NCBI GenBank assembly: GCA_900113995.1
Contig: FORK01000003.1
Location: forward strand, 94,981 to 158,980
Origin: Ruminococcaceae bacterium D5
GTDB taxonomy: Bacteria > Bacillota > Clostridia > Oscillospirales > Ruminococcaceae
Length of the DNA stretch: 64,000 bases
Direction of reading: 5' to 3'
Shown: positions 1 to 8,167 of the stretch, piece by piece
How positions within the stretch are numbered: position 1 is the first letter of the stretch
Layout: each line of letters starts with the position of its first letter
Translations under genes and position numbers: made by a program
Notes under the pieces: model-generated
What the model was told of the DNA's origin: nothing
The model's database searches: none
The model's input: the letters and a program-made list of their open reading frames with translations, nothing else

Positions 1-35
1 CTCAGTGGGATAATAACACGATACAAGATATAAAA

Positions 36-54
36 CAAGACAATATATTGTTTT
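36..54. promoter_or_regulatory. AT-rich palindrome upstream of the XRE gene
   Basis: The palindrome ACAATATATTGT with A/T-rich flanks lies about 70 bases upstream of the small helix-turn-helix gene. Position and symmetry suggest an operator, possibly for autoregulation. No operator motif of a named family is recognised. Confidence 0.25.
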
Positions 55-123
55 AACATGTTTATAGATTGTCTACAAGCCCGCTGCCAGGAGATAAAAT
101 AATAGCGAGGGGGGGATGAGCCC

Positions 124-348
124 GTGGACAAAAAGCATCATCAGGCCTTGATTCAGATCGGTCTAAATATTCTTTATTACCGCAAGTCGCGCGGGCTTAC
201 CCAAGAACAGTTGGCAGAATTGCTCGGTTATAGTAAAAATCATATTCAGCAGGTTGAAACTGCCTGCGCAGTTCCAAGCGTCGCGCTTCTGCTCGACCTC
301 GCCGAGGTGCTGGATATCCCGCCGGGCAAGCTTTTTGAATTCAAATGA
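124..348 (+). CDS. Small XRE/Cro-type helix-turn-helix regulator
   Basis: A 74-residue protein that is essentially one lambda-repressor-like helix-turn-helix domain: the core runs from about residue 14 (LNILYYRKSRGLTQEQLAEL) through a second helix with NHIQQVETA to a final helix near residue 62. It would bind DNA as a dimer; no sensor or dimerisation domain follows. The start is GTG at 124, preceded by a G-rich ribosome binding site (AGGGGGG). It stands alone and is followed by a hairpin and a long non-coding stretch. Such minimal XRE proteins are common on mobile elements and as orphan regulators; the target is unknown. Confidence 0.8.
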   Translation: MDKKHHQALIQIGLNILYYRKSRGLTQEQLAELLGYSKNHIQQVETACAVPSVALLLDLAEVLDIPPGKLFEFK

Positions 349-370
349 ACGGTGAAACAGCCCGAACAGC

Positions 371-410
371 GGGCGGCCCTTTGGAAAAACTCCAAAGGAC
401 CGCTCGCTTT
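371..410 (+). terminator. Rho-independent terminator-like hairpin after the XRE gene
   Basis: The arms GCGGGCGG-CCCTTTGGA and TCCAAAGG-ACCGCTCGC form a long stem around an A-rich loop, followed by a short T tract. A copy of the two-hairpin dispersed repeat begins directly after it. Confidence 0.6.
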
Positions 411-760
411 GTGTCCAAGACAGCTTTAGAGCTGGTGCAAGCCACGCGTTTAACGTGTGGTTTTGATTGGGCTGGGAGGCCACCAGCTCTGCCGGTGGAG
501 GCAGCCCGCAAAAAAGCCTTCGCTGCAAGCATCGAGCGAAGCGGGCTATTAACAGTGAGATGCCGGTAATAGAGCAGTACCGTTAGAACAGTGGCTGCCC
601 GTTTACGGGCTGTAGGGCAAGTGATGTGAATGAAAGAAATTTCGGTACGTCTTGAGATGTCTGACGGTGCAAGACGCTTAACGGTGCCGCCCTCCGCTCG
701 GGCGCGCCGGGCACCGGACAGGCAGAGCGGGCGGGCCGGGAAAGGGGAACGGGAGGGAAC
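411..760 (+). repeat. Dispersed two-hairpin element, copy A (long form)
   Basis: Starts right after the XRE hairpin with a degenerate GCTTTAG box. Hairpin 1 (CCACCAGCTCTGCCGGTGG) is at 480-498 and hairpin 2 (CTTCGCT...AGCGAAG) at 518-541. Downstream segments recur in other copies: CCGTTAGAACAGTGGCTGCC with 45486-45965, and a block with CCGCTCGGGCGCGCCGGGC with both that copy and the reverse-strand copy at 10020-10255. No credible reading frame spans it. Boundaries are approximate. Confidence 0.65.
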
Positions 761-1480
761 GAGCGGCCTGAGGGCCGCCCGCATGTGATGCAGGTGAAAT
801 AAAATTCAGTGCCTCTTGAGAGGCTTGCCGGTGATATGCTCTTACGGCGAGAACAGGTCTGCCCGCTCCTTCGGACGGGCATAACACAGACGGCAGGTGG
901 TTGTTGCGTTATAGGTGACAGAGTGCGTGGAAACGGGGCTTCGGATACGGTGTTAGCTAACCTGCTAACACATATGCCCCTGCGGGTGCGGGGGTGAATT
1001 TGCCTGTTGAAAACCTGTTTTCAATGGGCAAAGAGGGGGATAGCCCCCCTGCATATCCTTCCATATCCGTTGTGCGGTTCAGAGGGCAAAAATCAATCAT
1101 TTTGGCTCTTTTTTTGTGCATTTTGTTGCGTTTTAGGTGACTTTCCGTAGGTGGGACGACGGTTGAAAAGAACATATGTTCGTGTTGAAAACGGGGTGGG
1201 GGCCGCTCCTTTGCGCCTCTCCCATTATGCGCGCGGGTCAAGGGCTGCGCGAGCGGGCGCGAAAGGTTCATGCCGCCGCGCCCCGGCTCCGCCTTTGCCT
1301 TGCCCCGCCCCGGCGCTCGTGTCCGCGCGGCGGCCCCGCTCGCCGGTCGCGGCAAGGCTTGGGGGTTGTCCGCCGGAACGGAGGGGATGACTTTTCCAAG
1401 GAAAGAAGGGAAGACTGATCTGAAAAGCCGCCTGCGGCGCAGGCCGAAGATAAACTGCCAAAAGTATGTAACAGGCGATA
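761..1480. other. Non-coding, GC-rich stretch of unknown origin
   Basis: No gene is convincing in either strand; the open frames here overlap one another, are low in complexity and lack ribosome binding sites. It holds a second diverged copy of a repeat unit (CTCTTGAGAGGCTTGCCGGTG at 812-832, compare 648-671), several short palindromes such as GTTAGCTAACCTGCTAAC near 951, and a very GC-rich segment at 1200-1350. It may be the decayed edge of a mobile element, but nothing recognisable remains. Confidence 0.5.
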
Positions 1481-1481
1481 C

Positions 1482-1510
1482 TTGATCTCTTTCTCTTTTC
1501 ATGGTACAAT
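1482..1510 (+). promoter_or_regulatory. Sigma-A type promoter of trmL-degV
   Basis: A -35 box TTGATC (1482-1487), a 17-base spacer and a -10 box TACAAT (1505-1510) lie about 95 bases upstream of the trmL start. Confidence 0.55.
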
Positions 1511-1604
1511 ACCGCAAAACGACTTTGATATCAATTGGGCCCAGCCGCCCGCCGCTTTGCCCGAAAGCGGTATACCGTGCCGGTTCCCAAAAGGAGACGT
1601 CAGA

Positions 1605-2114
1605 TTGCGGACCTTAAATATTGTATTGGTGGAGCCCCAGATTCCGCAGAACACCGGGAATGTGGCCCGCACCTGCGCCGCTACCGGCGCGCGGCTTCAT
1701 CTTGTGGGGCCGATGGGCTTTGGGATTGATGACAAAAAGCTGAAGCGGGCGGGACTGGATTACTGGCATCTGCTGGATATCACCACCTACCCGGATTCCC
1801 AGGACTTCTTTGCACGCAATGAAGGACCTTTCTTTTACTTTACGACCAAGGCGCAAAGGGCGCACAGCGCGGTTTCCTATCCGGACGGGGCTTACCTCGT
1901 ATTCGGCCGGGAAGACGCCGGACTTCCCGAATCGCTTCTTTACGCCAACCCGCAGAGCTGTGTGCGGATTCCGATGCTTGCGGAGGCACGCAGCCTGAAT
2001 CTTTCCAACACCGTCGCGGTGGCGGTGTTTGAGACGCTCCGCCAGTGGGGATACCCGGGTCTTTCGGGGGAGGGGCGGCTGAGAAATTACCGTTGGGAGG
2101 ACAACGATGTATAA
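1605..2114 (+). CDS. trmL: tRNA (cytidine/uridine-34 2'-O)-methyltransferase TrmL (YibK-like)
   Basis: A 169-residue SPOUT-class methyltransferase. It should add a 2'-O-methyl group to the wobble nucleotide of tRNA-Leu isoacceptors using S-adenosylmethionine. The N terminus (NIVLVEPQIPQNTGNVARTC) is the hallmark of the TrmL/YibK family. The C-terminal knot region carries LVFGREDAGLPESLL and IPMLAEARSLNLSNTVAVAV, the cofactor-binding trefoil knot. The frame opens further upstream, but the start chosen is TTG at 1605, with AAGGAG (1591-1596) eight bases before it; the length then fits the family. It overlaps degV by 8 bases, so the two are cotranscribed. Confidence 0.9.
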   Translation: MRTLNIVLVEPQIPQNTGNVARTCAATGARLHLVGPMGFGIDDKKLKRAGLDYWHLLDITTYPDSQDFFARNEGPFFYFTTKAQRAHSAVSYPDGAYLVFGREDAGLPESLLYANPQSCVRIPMLAEARSLNLSNTVAVAVFETLRQWGYPGLSGEGRLRNYRWEDNDV

Positions 2115-2991
2115 GACGCTGATGCTGTGTGATTCGGTTTGCGACCTTTCCTTTGAGCAGGAGAAAAAATCCGGAATTCGGGTGGTTAACTGCGGGGTTG
2201 AAATGGGCGGACTGCCCTATATCGACCGGGTGGAGATCGATTCCGAACGCATCTATGCCGAGGTGGAGCGCACCGGAGTGCTGCCGCACACCTCACAGGT
2301 AACGGTGCTGCAATTCCTTGAGGAATACCTGCGCGCCGCGAAAGAGGGCTACACCGATGTGATCTGTACGACGATGAACGCCCGCGGCTCGGGAACCTAC
2401 TCGGCTGCGGTTCATGCGGCTGAGATTCTGCCGTCGGAATATCCCGCTCTCGAAGGGAAAATCAGAATCCACGTCGTCGATTCGACCACCTATTCCTATG
2501 TGATTGCCATGCCGGTCGCAATGGGGATGGAACGCCTCAAAAAAGGGGAGGCTCCCGCCGATGTGGCCGCCTGGATGCAGGAATGGTACCGTCATTCGAT
2601 TACGCTGGTCGGACTTTACAACCTTCAGTATGCCAAAAAGTCGGGGCGGCTCAACGCCTGCGCCGCGCTGGTGGGCGATGCGCTCGGCATCAAGCCGGTG
2701 CTTTCCATTGCCGGGGCAAACAAGACGGTCGCCAAAGTGCGGGGCGACCGCAACCTGATCCCCAAGATGGTCCAGCTTTACGCCGAGATGGCGCGGGACG
2801 TCAAGGGGGAGTATATCATCGCCTACGGCAATAATCCCGAGCAGGGAAAGGAGCTGGCCGCCGCTATCCGCAAGCTTAGCGGCCGGGCGCCTGTTTTCAT
2901 GGGGCCGATCGGGCCCTGTGTGGCTGTAAACGCCGGGCCCCGAATGCTAGGAATCGGATTCCTGCGCCGGGAGGAAGAACCGGATTCCTGA
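2107..2991 (+). CDS. DegV-family fatty-acid-binding protein
   Basis: A 294-residue DegV-family protein. Members bind a fatty acid between two domains and in Firmicutes can serve as FakB, the carrier that presents exogenous fatty acids to the kinase FakA; no fakA is in the window. Visible family features are the early CDSVCDL segment, the substrate-loop motif TTMNARGSGTYSAA near residue 98, DSTTYSYVIAMPVAMG near 135 and the C-terminal KPVLSIAGANKTVAKVRG block. The start ATG lies inside the end of trmL, so the pair is translationally coupled. The paralogue and its lipid preference cannot be told from sequence. Confidence 0.85.
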   Translation: MYKTLMLCDSVCDLSFEQEKKSGIRVVNCGVEMGGLPYIDRVEIDSERIYAEVERTGVLPHTSQVTVLQFLEEYLRAAKEGYTDVICTTMNARGSGTYSAAVHAAEILPSEYPALEGKIRIHVVDSTTYSYVIAMPVAMGMERLKKGEAPADVAAWMQEWYRHSITLVGLYNLQYAKKSGRLNACAALVGDALGIKPVLSIAGANKTVAKVRGDRNLIPKMVQLYAEMARDVKGEYIIAYGNNPEQGKELAAAIRKLSGRAPVFMGPIGPCVAVNAGPRMLGIGFLRREEEPDS

Positions 2992-3006
2992 GACAGGCGA
3001 TCACAG

Positions 3007-3030
3007 CCCGGCTGAAACAGCCGGGCGCTT
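3007..3030 (+). terminator. Terminator after degV
   Basis: The stem CCCGGCTG/CAGCCGGG with an AAA loop is followed by a short T run, just after the degV stop. Confidence 0.6.
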
Positions 3031-3135
3031 TTCCAGAGGGGGAAGGCCCCCGGCTCTCGTGAAAGCACTGCTCATAAAGAGCGTGAAGACACCTTCAAGG
3101 ACAGAAGCGGGTCGTGCCGCCGGGACTTAAAATAA

Positions 3136-3174
3136 GGAGAGATCAGCGCTTAAAAGACGCTGGCCTCTCCTTTG
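3136..3174 (+). terminator. Second hairpin downstream of degV
   Basis: Nested stems GGAGAG/CTCTCC and CAGCG/CGCTG are followed by TTTGTG. A copy of the dispersed two-hairpin element begins exactly here. Confidence 0.5.
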
Positions 3175-3260
3175 TGTAGCGTTGACGCACAGAATCATCA
3201 GCTCTGCCGGTGGGGGAAAGCTTTCGCTACAAGCATCGAGCGGAGTGAGCAGGCTGCAAA
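3171..3260 (+). repeat. Dispersed two-hairpin element, copy B
   Basis: Begins TTTGTGTAGCG right after a terminator-like hairpin. Hairpin 1 (ATCAGCTCTGCCGGTGG) is near 3197-3212, followed by AAAGCTTTCGCTACAAGCAT and GAGCGGAG (hairpin 2, one arm mutated). It matches copies C, D and F over this core. Beyond about 3260 no similarity to other copies is obvious. Confidence 0.6.
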
Positions 3261-3549
3261 GATGGCCTTTTGCCTGAATGCAGACGGCCCGCATTTTCAG
3301 ACGGGTTTCTGCACAGCGGGTGAGCTCAATCCGCCAGAAGTTTTCTTGAAACTCGGAAATCCAGAAAAAGGATGATCCCGCAGCCGTCAGATTCAGGATG
3401 CTCAAACATGAAAAGTTCCACCATTCAAGCATGAATAATCCAACGCTTTGGTCTGATTTTTCCATTATAAGGAAGAAGTCGGAAATCCAAAGGCGCCGCT
3501 GTTTTTCGACAAAATCTGAAAAACAGCGGCGCCTTTTTCCGTAAAACAG
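3261..3549. other. Intergenic spacer before the riboswitch operon
   Basis: No gene is supported. The one clear feature is a perfect inverted repeat of about 18 bases (arms 3489-3506 and 3519-3536, core GGCGCCGCTGTTTTT) that ends in T on one side and starts with A on the other, so it could terminate transcription in both directions. Confidence 0.5.
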
Positions 3550-3578
3550 TTGACACCTGTAAAGTGGTATGCTATGAT
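3550..3578 (+). promoter_or_regulatory. Promoter of the lysine-riboswitch transcript
   Basis: A consensus -35 TTGACA (3550-3555), a 17-base spacer and -10 TATGAT (3573-3578). Transcription would start near 3585, about 40 bases before the riboswitch. Confidence 0.7.
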
Positions 3579-3619
3579 CTTCAAAAATAAACATTTTTTG
3601 TACAATTTATAACCAACAA

Positions 3620-3850
3620 TGGTAGAGGCGCGGAGGTCAAGAGTATCCTTTCCACAGGGCGGCAGCCGGAGGGGAGAAAGGGGCCGCCGCCGAAGCAGGT
3701 ATTTCTCTGCCGGAGAAATGCTATGCTGGGCCGCCGCAGAAGATGCGGCGGACTGTCACATCAGGTGAAGCGCTATCCTTGTATTCGAAGGGGACTCCCC
3801 TTTGAAAGGCCGTGGCGCAACTGGGACGTTGCACTGCGGCTTTTTTATTT
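3620..3850 (+). promoter_or_regulatory. Lysine riboswitch (L-box) with terminator
   Basis: The leader carries the conserved L-box elements in order: AGAGGCGCGGAGGTCAAGAG, then GGGGAGAAAGGGGCCGCCGC with CCGAAGCA, TGCTGGGCCGCCGCA and ACTGTCA. These match by eye the aptamer known upstream of Bacillus lysC. It is followed by an intrinsic terminator (3806-3848; GGCCGTGGCGCAAC paired with GTTGCACTGCGGC, then T6). High lysine should stabilise the aptamer, favour the terminator and switch off the transporter gene downstream. Confidence 0.88.
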
Positions 3851-3909
3851 TCCGGCGCGAGAGGCGCCGCTGCGGACAGAGGAACGACAAAGAAAAGGAA
3901 GGTATCATT

Positions 3910-5433
3910 ATGGAAGCTGTCAACGTGGGTTGGCTTTCAATCCTGCCCCCCATTATCGCAATCGGACTTGCGCTGATTACTAAGGAGGTTATCTCCTCCC
4001 TGATGATCGGCATTCTTTCCGGCACGCTGATCTACACGTATGCACAGGGCCAGAACCTGGTGCTCGACACCATGAAAAACACGTTTGAGCTGATGGGGAA
4101 CCGGTTTGATCTCAACATCATCCTTTTCCTCGCGCTGGTCGGCGCACTGGTCACGCTCATTACCCGCGCGGGCGGTTCGAAGGCGTATGGCGCGCTGATG
4201 AACCGCAAGCTGAAGAGCCGCAGCAGCGCCATGCTGGCCACCGGCGGCCTCGGCGCGCTGATCTTCATCGATGACTACTGCAACTGTCTGACTGTCGGCA
4301 CCGTTATGAAGCCGGTTACTGACCGCTTCTCGATTTCCCGCGCCAAGCTGGCCTACCTGATCGATGCGACCGCCGCCCCGATCTGTATCATCGCCCCGAT
4401 CTCGAGCTGGGGCGCGGCGGTTATCTCTTCGATGCCTGAGGGGAGCAACCTCTTCTCAAGCGGAATTGCCGCCATGGTGGCTACCGTCCCCTTCAACCTC
4501 TACGCTTTGCTTTCGATCGTCATGCTTATCCTTATTTCGCTGACCGATCTTGATTTCGGCCCGATGGCCCGTTCGGAGTTCAAAGCCAAAAAGGGAGACT
4601 TAGGGGCTGTCGATGTCAGGCTGGAAGAGCAGCCCGCGATTTCGGATAAGGGCAGCGTCTGGGATCTGATTCTGCCGGTCATCGTGCTGGTTGGCGTTTC
4701 GGCGCTGGCAATGCTGGAAAACGGCGGATATTTTGCGGGCGGCATGACCATTGCCGAAGCGTTTGGTAACTGCTCCTCCGGCCCGGCGCTGGTGCTTGGC
4801 TCCTTCGTGTCGCTGGTATTTGCGTTCCTGCAGTTTGTGCCCCGCAAGTTGATGAGCGCGCGTGATTTCATGGAAGGAATTACCGAGGGCATCAAGTCGA
4901 TGGTCCCTGCCGATATCATCCTTGTCCTTGCCTGGACTATCTCAGGCGTCTGCCGCGATCTGCTCATGACCGGCGAATTTGTCGGTGAAGCCGTCCAGAC
5001 CAGCAATATTCCGATTGCGATTCTGCCTGCCGTGACCTTCCTGATTGCGGCCGGACTTTCCTTCTCGATGGGAACCTCTTGGGGAACCTTCGGCATCCTG
5101 ATTCCGATTGTATTTGCGATCTGCGAATCGGTCGCACCCGCCTTGATCGTTCCCGCCCTTGCCGCTTCGCTGGCCGGTTCGGTCTTCGGCGACCACTGCT
5201 CCCCGATTTCGGATACGACCATCATGGCCTCGGCCGGCGCCGGCTGCGACCATATTGAGCACGTCTCGACCCAGCTTCCCTATTGCGTGGTGGTGGCGGG
5301 GTGCTGCTTCTTCGGCTATCTCGTCGCAGGCTTTACCAACGGGAATCTGATCCTTACCCTGGGCGTTTCACTGGCTCTGCTGATCGGCGTGATGACGTTC
5401 CTTCACAGGATGTTCGGCGCTAAGGAAAACTAA
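3910..5433 (+). CDS. NhaC-family transporter, candidate lysine permease (LysW-like)
   Basis: A 507-residue polytopic membrane protein of the NhaC Na+/H+ antiporter superfamily with about twelve hydrophobic segments. Family-type motifs include GTLIYTYAQG, IFIDDYCNCLTVGTVMKPVT, SFSMGTSWGTFGILIPI and VFGDHCSPISDTTIMAS, with charged residues inside membrane segments. Start: ATG at 3910 with AAAGGAAGG upstream; the longer open frame would run into the terminator. NhaC homologues under a lysine riboswitch have been proposed as lysine transporters (LysW), and the riboswitch here makes lysine uptake the best guess over simple Na+/H+ exchange. Direction of transport and coupling ion are not proven. 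Confidence 0.85.
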   Translation: MEAVNVGWLSILPPIIAIGLALITKEVISSLMIGILSGTLIYTYAQGQNLVLDTMKNTFELMGNRFDLNIILFLALVGALVTLITRAGGSKAYGALMNRKLKSRSSAMLATGGLGALIFIDDYCNCLTVGTVMKPVTDRFSISRAKLAYLIDATAAPICIIAPISSWGAAVISSMPEGSNLFSSGIAAMVATVPFNLYALLSIVMLILISLTDLDFGPMARSEFKAKKGDLGAVDVRLEEQPAISDKGSVWDLILPVIVLVGVSALAMLENGGYFAGGMTIAEAFGNCSSGPALVLGSFVSLVFAFLQFVPRKLMSARDFMEGITEGIKSMVPADIILVLAWTISGVCRDLLMTGEFVGEAVQTSNIPIAILPAVTFLIAAGLSFSMGTSWGTFGILIPIVFAICESVAPALIVPALAASLAGSVFGDHCSPISDTTIMASAGAGCDHIEHVSTQLPYCVVVAGCCFFGYLVAGFTNGNLILTLGVSLALLIGVMTFLHRMFGAKEN

Positions 5434-5466
5434 AACGGGAATGCGCATCGGCGCTTTGATGGCGCT

Positions 5467-5501
5467 GCGGCGGACAGAGAATACTGTCCGCCGCTTTTTT
5501 T
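5467..5501 (+). terminator. Terminator of the NhaC-family gene
   Basis: The stem GCGGCGGACAG/CTGTCCGCCGC with a 7-base loop is followed by seven T residues. Confidence 0.85.
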
Positions 5502-5697
5502 GTGCGGGCGGGCACACCGGCAATAGTCTTTTCGCCCAACTGTTTTCCACTCATGTACATTTTTTGCAACAAATTGCCCGCGGTATCCGAGAATGTGATG
5601 GAATTCTATGCACATTAAGATAAAATTTGACGTTTTAATCATATAATCAAGAAAAAATTGTAAAGTTTGACGATTTTATTTTAAAAAATAAAGATTT

Positions 5698-5715
5698 TTG
5701 TTAATATATTGACAA
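5698..5715 (+). promoter_or_regulatory. Probable Rex operator
   Basis: TTGTTAATATATTGACAA matches the known Rex consensus TTGTTAA-N4-TTAACAA with one mismatch and is nearly palindromic. Its right half contains the whole -35 box of the hydCBA promoter, so Rex binding would block RNA polymerase until NADH rises. No rex gene is in the window. Confidence 0.75.
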
Positions 5716-5737
5716 TTGTTCACACACTGTTTACACT
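5709..5737 (+). promoter_or_regulatory. Promoter of hydCBA
   Basis: -35 TTGACA (5709-5714), a 17-base spacer and -10 TACACT (5732-5737), about 65 bases before the hydC start. The surrounding region is strongly A/T-rich. Confidence 0.7.
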
Positions 5738-5800
5738 ATTACTGAACGCCGGGATCGGCCGGCGTGCGGCCGGAAAAGCAGCCAAATTGGAGGAAATGAA

Positions 5801-6289
5801 ATGAAGAAAGAGTCCTGTGATGCAGTGGTGGACCAGATTTTGGCTCACTATGAGCATCAGCCGTCGGCACTGATTGCAGTGATGCAGGATGTGCAGGCGC
5901 AGTACCGTTACCTGCCCGCTGAAGCCATTGAACAAATTGCCGAGGGCCTCGGGATCAGTGTGGCAAAGGCCTACAGCGTGGCAACCTTCTATGAAAATTT
6001 CTCGCTTGAGGCGAAGGGGAAGCACATCATCCGAATCTGTGACGGCACCGCCTGCCATGTCCGGCGGTCAATCCCGATTCTTGAGGCGCTGCGACGTGAA
6101 CTGGGCGTTTCGGAAAAGAAAAAGACGACCGATGATATGCTCTTTACTCTGGAAACCATCTCCTGTCTCGGGGCCTGCGGCCTTGCACCGGTGATGACCC
6201 TTGACGATAAGGTACACCCTGCCATGACCCCGGAGAAGGCCCTGGCCCTGATCGATGAAATCCGAAAGGAGGAAGCTGCCGATGCCTAA
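5801..6289 (+). CDS. hydC: NADH-dependent [FeFe]-hydrogenase subunit HydC (NuoE-like)
   Basis: A 162-residue thioredoxin-fold [2Fe-2S] protein homologous to the 24-kDa NuoE subunit of complex I. Four cysteines in the expected spacing (C80, C85, C122, C126; CDGTAC and CLGAC) would bind the cluster. In HydABC enzymes this subunit connects the FMN subunit HydB with the hydrogenase subunit HydA. It is the first gene behind a Rex-type operator and overlaps hydB by 8 bases. The start ATG has a GGAGG ribosome binding site. The subunit fits the soluble cytoplasmic hydrogenase rather than a Nuo complex, because hydB and hydA follow directly and no membrane subunits are present. Confidence 0.93.
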   Translation: MKKESCDAVVDQILAHYEHQPSALIAVMQDVQAQYRYLPAEAIEQIAEGLGISVAKAYSVATFYENFSLEAKGKHIIRICDGTACHVRRSIPILEALRRELGVSEKKKTTDDMLFTLETISCLGACGLAPVMTLDDKVHPAMTPEKALALIDEIRKEEAADA

Positions 6290-8162
6290 AATTCGTAATC
6301 TGGCGGAGCTTGAATCGATCCGCTGCCAGGCGCAGCACTCACTGTCGATGCAGCAGAAGAAGGTACTGGTCTGCTGCGGCACCGGATGCATTGCCGGAGG
6401 TTCTCTGCTGATCTACGACCGCATCAAGGAAACCTGCCGCGCGCGCGGGATTGACGTCTGTGTGGAATTGAAGCATGAGCCTCATGGCGAAAATATCGGG
6501 CTCAAGGCCTCGGGATGTCATGGCTTCTGCGAGATGGGACCGCTGCTGAAAATTGAGCCGCTGGGCGTCTTGTATATCAAGGTGAAGCTGTCCGACTGCG
6601 ATGAGATTATCGAACGCTCGATCATCGGGGACGAGGTCATCGAACGGCTGCTCTATACCCAGAACGGAAAGGCCTATCAGCATCAGGAGGAAATCCCCTT
6701 CTATCACAAACAGACCCGCATTGTCCTTTCGAACTGCGGCCAGACCAACGCGGAGGATGTGCTGGAATACATCGCCAAGGGCGGCTACAGCGCGCTGTCG
6801 AAGGTGCTTTTTGAGATGAATCCGGAGAGCGTCTGCCAGACGATTCTGGAATCGAACCTGCGCGGACGCGGCGGCGGCGGCTTCCCGGCAGGAAGAAAAT
6901 GGGACCAGGTGCGCCGCCAGCCCGAGCCGGTCCACTACGTTGTCTGCAACGGTGACGAGGGAGATCCCGGCGCCTTTATGGACCGCAGCATCATGGAGGG
7001 AGATCCCCACAAGATGCTGGAGGGAATGATGATTGCGGGCTATGCCGCCGGCGCGCGCGAGGGCTTCATCTATGTCCGCGCAGAGTATCCGCTGGCAATC
7101 CGCCGCCTGCAGACAGCCATTGCCAAGGCAGAGGAATGGGGCCTGCTCGGGGAAAATATCCTCGGCTCGAAGTTCTCCTTCACCCTGCACATCAACCGCG
7201 GCGCGGGAGCGTTCGTCTGCGGCGAGGGAAGCGCCCTGACCGCCTCGATTGAAGGCAGCCGCGGGATGCCGCGCGTCAAGCCGCCCCGAACCGTCGAGCA
7301 GGGGCTATTCGGCAAACCCACCGTCCTCAATAACGTCGAGACCTTTGCTAACGTCCCGCTGATCATTCAGAACGGCGCGGATTGGTACCGGTCGATCGGT
7401 CCCGAGAAAAGCCCTGGCACCAAAGCCTTCGCCCTGACCGGAAACGTCAACAACACCGGCCTGATCGAGGTGCCGATGGGAACCACCCTGCGCGAGGTCA
7501 TCATGGACATCGGCGGCGGAATCAAGAACGGCAAAAATTTCAAGGCGGTGCAGATCGGCGGTCCGTCGGGCGGCTGCCTGATCACCTCCGACCTCAGCAT
7601 CTCGCTTGATTTCGACTCGCTCAAAAAGGTCGGCGCGATGATCGGATCGGGCGGCCTCGTCGTTATGGACGAGGACACCTGCATGGTCGAGGTGGCGCGG
7701 TTCTTTATGCACTTCACACAGAACGAATCCTGCGGCAAGTGCGTGCCCTGCCGCGAGGGAACCCGCCGGATGCTTGAAATTCTCGAACGGATCGTCGCGG
7801 GAGAGGGCACCCTTGAGGACCTCGATATGCTGGAGGACCTGGCCCGGATGATTTCCGACACCGCGCTCTGCGGTCTCGGGAAAACCGCCGCCTCCCCGGT
7901 GGCGAGCACCCTGAAATACTTCCGCGACGAGTATCTCGCGCATGTTGTCGATAAGCGCTGTCCGGCCGGCCAGTGCCAGAAGCTCAAGCGCTACCGCATC
8001 GACCCCGAAATCTGCAAGGGATGCAGCAAGTGCGCGCGTGGCTGCCCGGTCGGCGCGATCAGCGGCGAAATCCGGAAGCCGTTTGTCATCGACACTGTCA
8101 AGTGCATCAAATGCGGCGCGTGTATGGCGGCCTGCCCGTTCGGCGCAATCAAGGAGGGCTAA
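6282..8162 (+). CDS. hydB: NADH-dependent [FeFe]-hydrogenase subunit HydB (NuoF-like flavoprotein)
   Basis: A 626-residue flavoprotein that oxidises NADH, or reduces NAD+, and exchanges electrons with HydA. Domains in order: an N-terminal thioredoxin-like [2Fe-2S] domain (CCGTGC... and SGCHGFCEMG, residues about 25-90), the NuoF FMN/NADH domain (GRGGGGFPAG near 195, CNGDEGDPGAF near 225), an SLBB domain, the NuoF [4Fe-4S] motif ESCGKCVPCREG near 483, and two C-terminal ferredoxin clusters (CKGCSKCARGCP and CIKCGACMAACP). This layout is that of group A3 HydB. The start is ATG 6282 with AAAGGAGG, within the end of hydC. Whether the complex bifurcates electrons with ferredoxin cannot be read from sequence alone. 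Confidence 0.94.
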   Translation: MPKIRNLAELESIRCQAQHSLSMQQKKVLVCCGTGCIAGGSLLIYDRIKETCRARGIDVCVELKHEPHGENIGLKASGCHGFCEMGPLLKIEPLGVLYIKVKLSDCDEIIERSIIGDEVIERLLYTQNGKAYQHQEEIPFYHKQTRIVLSNCGQTNAEDVLEYIAKGGYSALSKVLFEMNPESVCQTILESNLRGRGGGGFPAGRKWDQVRRQPEPVHYVVCNGDEGDPGAFMDRSIMEGDPHKMLEGMMIAGYAAGAREGFIYVRAEYPLAIRRLQTAIAKAEEWGLLGENILGSKFSFTLHINRGAGAFVCGEGSALTASIEGSRGMPRVKPPRTVEQGLFGKPTVLNNVETFANVPLIIQNGADWYRSIGPEKSPGTKAFALTGNVNNTGLIEVPMGTTLREVIMDIGGGIKNGKNFKAVQIGGPSGGCLITSDLSISLDFDSLKKVGAMIGSGGLVVMDEDTCMVEVARFFMHFTQNESCGKCVPCREGTRRMLEILERIVAGEGTLEDLDMLEDLARMISDTALCGLGKTAASPVASTLKYFRDEYLAHVVDKRCPAGQCQKLKRYRIDPEICKGCSKCARGCPVGAISGEIRKPFVIDTVKCIKCGACMAACPFGAIKEG

Positions 8163-8167
8163 GCGAG

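Noticed and set aside
957..1517. 186-codon minus-strand frame in the non-coding region
   Set aside because: Arginine/alanine/proline-rich with no recognisable domain; overlapping frames in all phases show that it results from GC-rich DNA.
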